A stretch of DNA of 14,608 nucleotides, taken from JAQGMV01 sp046597455. Its GTDB lineage: Bacteria; Pseudomonadota; Gammaproteobacteria; Burkholderiales; SG8-41. Of the stretch, positions 13,762 to 14,608 are shown in pieces; position 1 is the first letter of the stretch; every line of letters starts with the position of its first letter. The notes beneath the pieces are model-generated. The model searched no databases and was not told the DNA's origin. It was given only the letters and a program-made list of their open reading frames with translations. The stretch is from the NCBI GenBank assembly GCA_046597455.1, contig JBKJKJ010000322.1, positions 1 through 14,608 on the forward strand, in the 5' to 3' direction. The position numbers and the translations under genes were made by a program.

Positions 13762-13876
13762 ACACATTCCCCCAGCTACAAGAAACGGGCCCCACGCCCG
13801 CGCCAGTCTGGATTTCAAGCTTTCGCTTTCGGCCTGCCGGTCTTGCGAGAACACTTGAAGCCAAACACCCGATTGC

Positions 13877-13905
13877 TTTCTAGGCTATCTAAAACTGGAA
13901 GTCAA
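13877..13905 (-). promoter_or_regulatory. sigma70-type promoter of the cold-shock gene
   Basis: On the minus strand TTGACT (13900-13905) and TAGAAA (13877-13882) are separated by 17 nt. Predicted start is near 13870, giving a 5' untranslated leader of about 110 nt. The opposite-strand promoter for clpS must lie in the same gap (13906-13999). TTGATA near 13942 is a possible -35, but no clear -10 follows. Confidence 0.62.
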
Positions 13906-13999
13906 GTATACTCAGCCGACAGGGCGGGAATGTACTTGATATTTCCCGGATTGCGTCCAAAATAGTCATTGAAGTGCGGTACTAACGTTTGATTCAGGC

Positions 14000-14308
14000 A
14001 TGGCGATAAGGCGCAGCGAAGACACGGTCCTGGAGGCGAAGAAAGCCCGGACCAAGCCACCTTCCATGTTCAAGGTGATGCTGTTGAACGACGATTACAC
14101 GCCGATGGATTTTGTCGTTCTCGTACTGCAGAAGATCTTCTCGCTGAGCAGGGAGAGCGCGACGCAGGTGATGCTGAAAGTCCACCGCCAGGGGATGGGA
14201 GTCTGCGGCATTTATCCGAAAGATGTGGCCGCTACCAGGGTAGAGCAGGTGCGGTCGTACGCCAAACAGCACCAGCATCCGTTACAGTGTGTAATGGAAG
14301 AAAATTGA
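14000..14308 (+). CDS. clpS: ATP-dependent Clp protease adaptor ClpS
   Basis: A 102-residue adaptor that binds N-degron substrates and delivers them to ClpAP. A disordered, charged N-terminal tail (1-22) precedes the folded core. The N-degron pocket residues are visible: N-D-D (30-32), M36 in Y-T-P-M-D-F-V-V, and H62 in M-L-K-V-H-R-Q-G. The end of the core, G-V-C-G-I-Y-P-K-D-V-A, is standard. Length agrees with E. coli ClpS (106). No strong ribosome binding site is seen before the ATG. clpA begins 16 nt after its stop, the usual clpS-clpA pair. Confidence 0.97.
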   Translation: MAIRRSEDTVLEAKKARTKPPSMFKVMLLNDDYTPMDFVVLVLQKIFSLSRESATQVMLKVHRQGMGVCGIYPKDVAATRVEQVRSYAKQHQHPLQCVMEEN

Positions 14309-14324
14309 AGGTGAATCAACTGCG

Positions 14325-14608
14325 ATGATTGCCCAGGAACTCGAAGTCAGCCTGCACATGGCGTTCATGGAAGCGCGCCAGAAGCGCCACGAATTCATCA
14401 CCGTGGAGCATCTGTTGCTCGCATTGCTCGACAACCCGTCAGCCTCCGAAGTGCTCCGCGCCTGCGCCGCGGACATCGACGACTTGCGCAAGCTGCTTTC
14501 CGATTTTGTTACGGAGCACACCCCGATACTGGCCGGAGATGACGTCGATACCCAGCCGACACTCGGTTTCCAGCGGGTGATCCAGCGCGCGATCCTGCAC
14601 GTTCAATC
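14325..14608 (+). CDS. clpA: ATP-dependent Clp protease ATPase subunit ClpA, 5' part only
   Basis: The first 94 codons of the AAA+ unfoldase that works with ClpP; the gene runs off the window end. The visible part is the Clp N-terminal double repeat, which docks ClpS: M-I-A-Q-E-L-E-V-S-L-H-M-A-F, then H-E-F-I-T-V-E-H-L-L-L-A-L-L-D, and G-F-Q-R-V-I-Q-R-A. These match E. coli ClpA. GAAGGTG lies about 10 nt upstream of the ATG, and clpS ends 16 nt earlier, so the two are co-transcribed. Confidence 0.96.
   Translation, partial: MIAQELEVSLHMAFMEARQKRHEFITVEHLLLALLDNPSASEVLRACAADIDDLRKLLSDFVTEHTPILAGDDVDTQPTLGFQRVIQRAILHVQ

Overview
The window is a GC-rich, densely packed bacterial chromosome segment. 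Gene content (RluE, a YibF-type GST, malate synthase A, and a cold-shock gene next to clpS-clpA) suggests a proteobacterium, most likely a betaproteobacterium; this placement is inferred from gene type and layout only. No insertion sequence, phage gene or CRISPR array is visible.

Positions 1-6600 form a selenocysteine (Sec) locus. On the minus strand there is a tRNA-Sec gene with a UCA anticodon (cut by the window edge), a TrxB-like flavoprotein, selB and selA. selA and selB overlap by 4 nt and selB is 12 nt from the TrxB-like gene, so these three look like one operon. A GAF-GGDEF diguanylate cyclase gene lies on the plus strand between the tRNA gene and that operon. Upstream of selA, after a terminator, is the main discovery: a gene that a standard caller would start at a TTG at 6456. 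It really extends to an ATG at 6600 through an in-frame TGA at 6553-6555. Read through, it encodes a 257-residue protein with an N-terminal glutaredoxin domain whose active site is U-S-S-C (Sec16, Cys19), fused to a C-terminal DinB-like four-helix domain. A hairpin with the spacing and loop guanosine expected of a bacterial SECIS element follows the TGA. The tRNA, SelA, SelB and a probable selenoprotein client are therefore together; selD is not in the window.

Positions 6700-9900 hold a divergent GST-family gene (YibF type) with an extended -10 promoter, mnmA (tRNA 2-thiouridylase), two tiny genes for exported lysine-rich proteins each followed by its own terminator, and rluE (23S rRNA pseudouridine synthase). 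The stop of rluE overlaps the start of the second tiny gene.

Positions 9900-14608 hold aceB (malate synthase A, glyoxylate cycle) with a clear promoter overlapped by an inverted repeat. Divergent from it is a 458-residue protein I do not recognise, preceded by a roughly 155-nt leader with strong nested base pairing. A terminator, a CspA-family gene with a long leader on the minus strand, and clpS followed by the start of clpA on the plus strand close the window.
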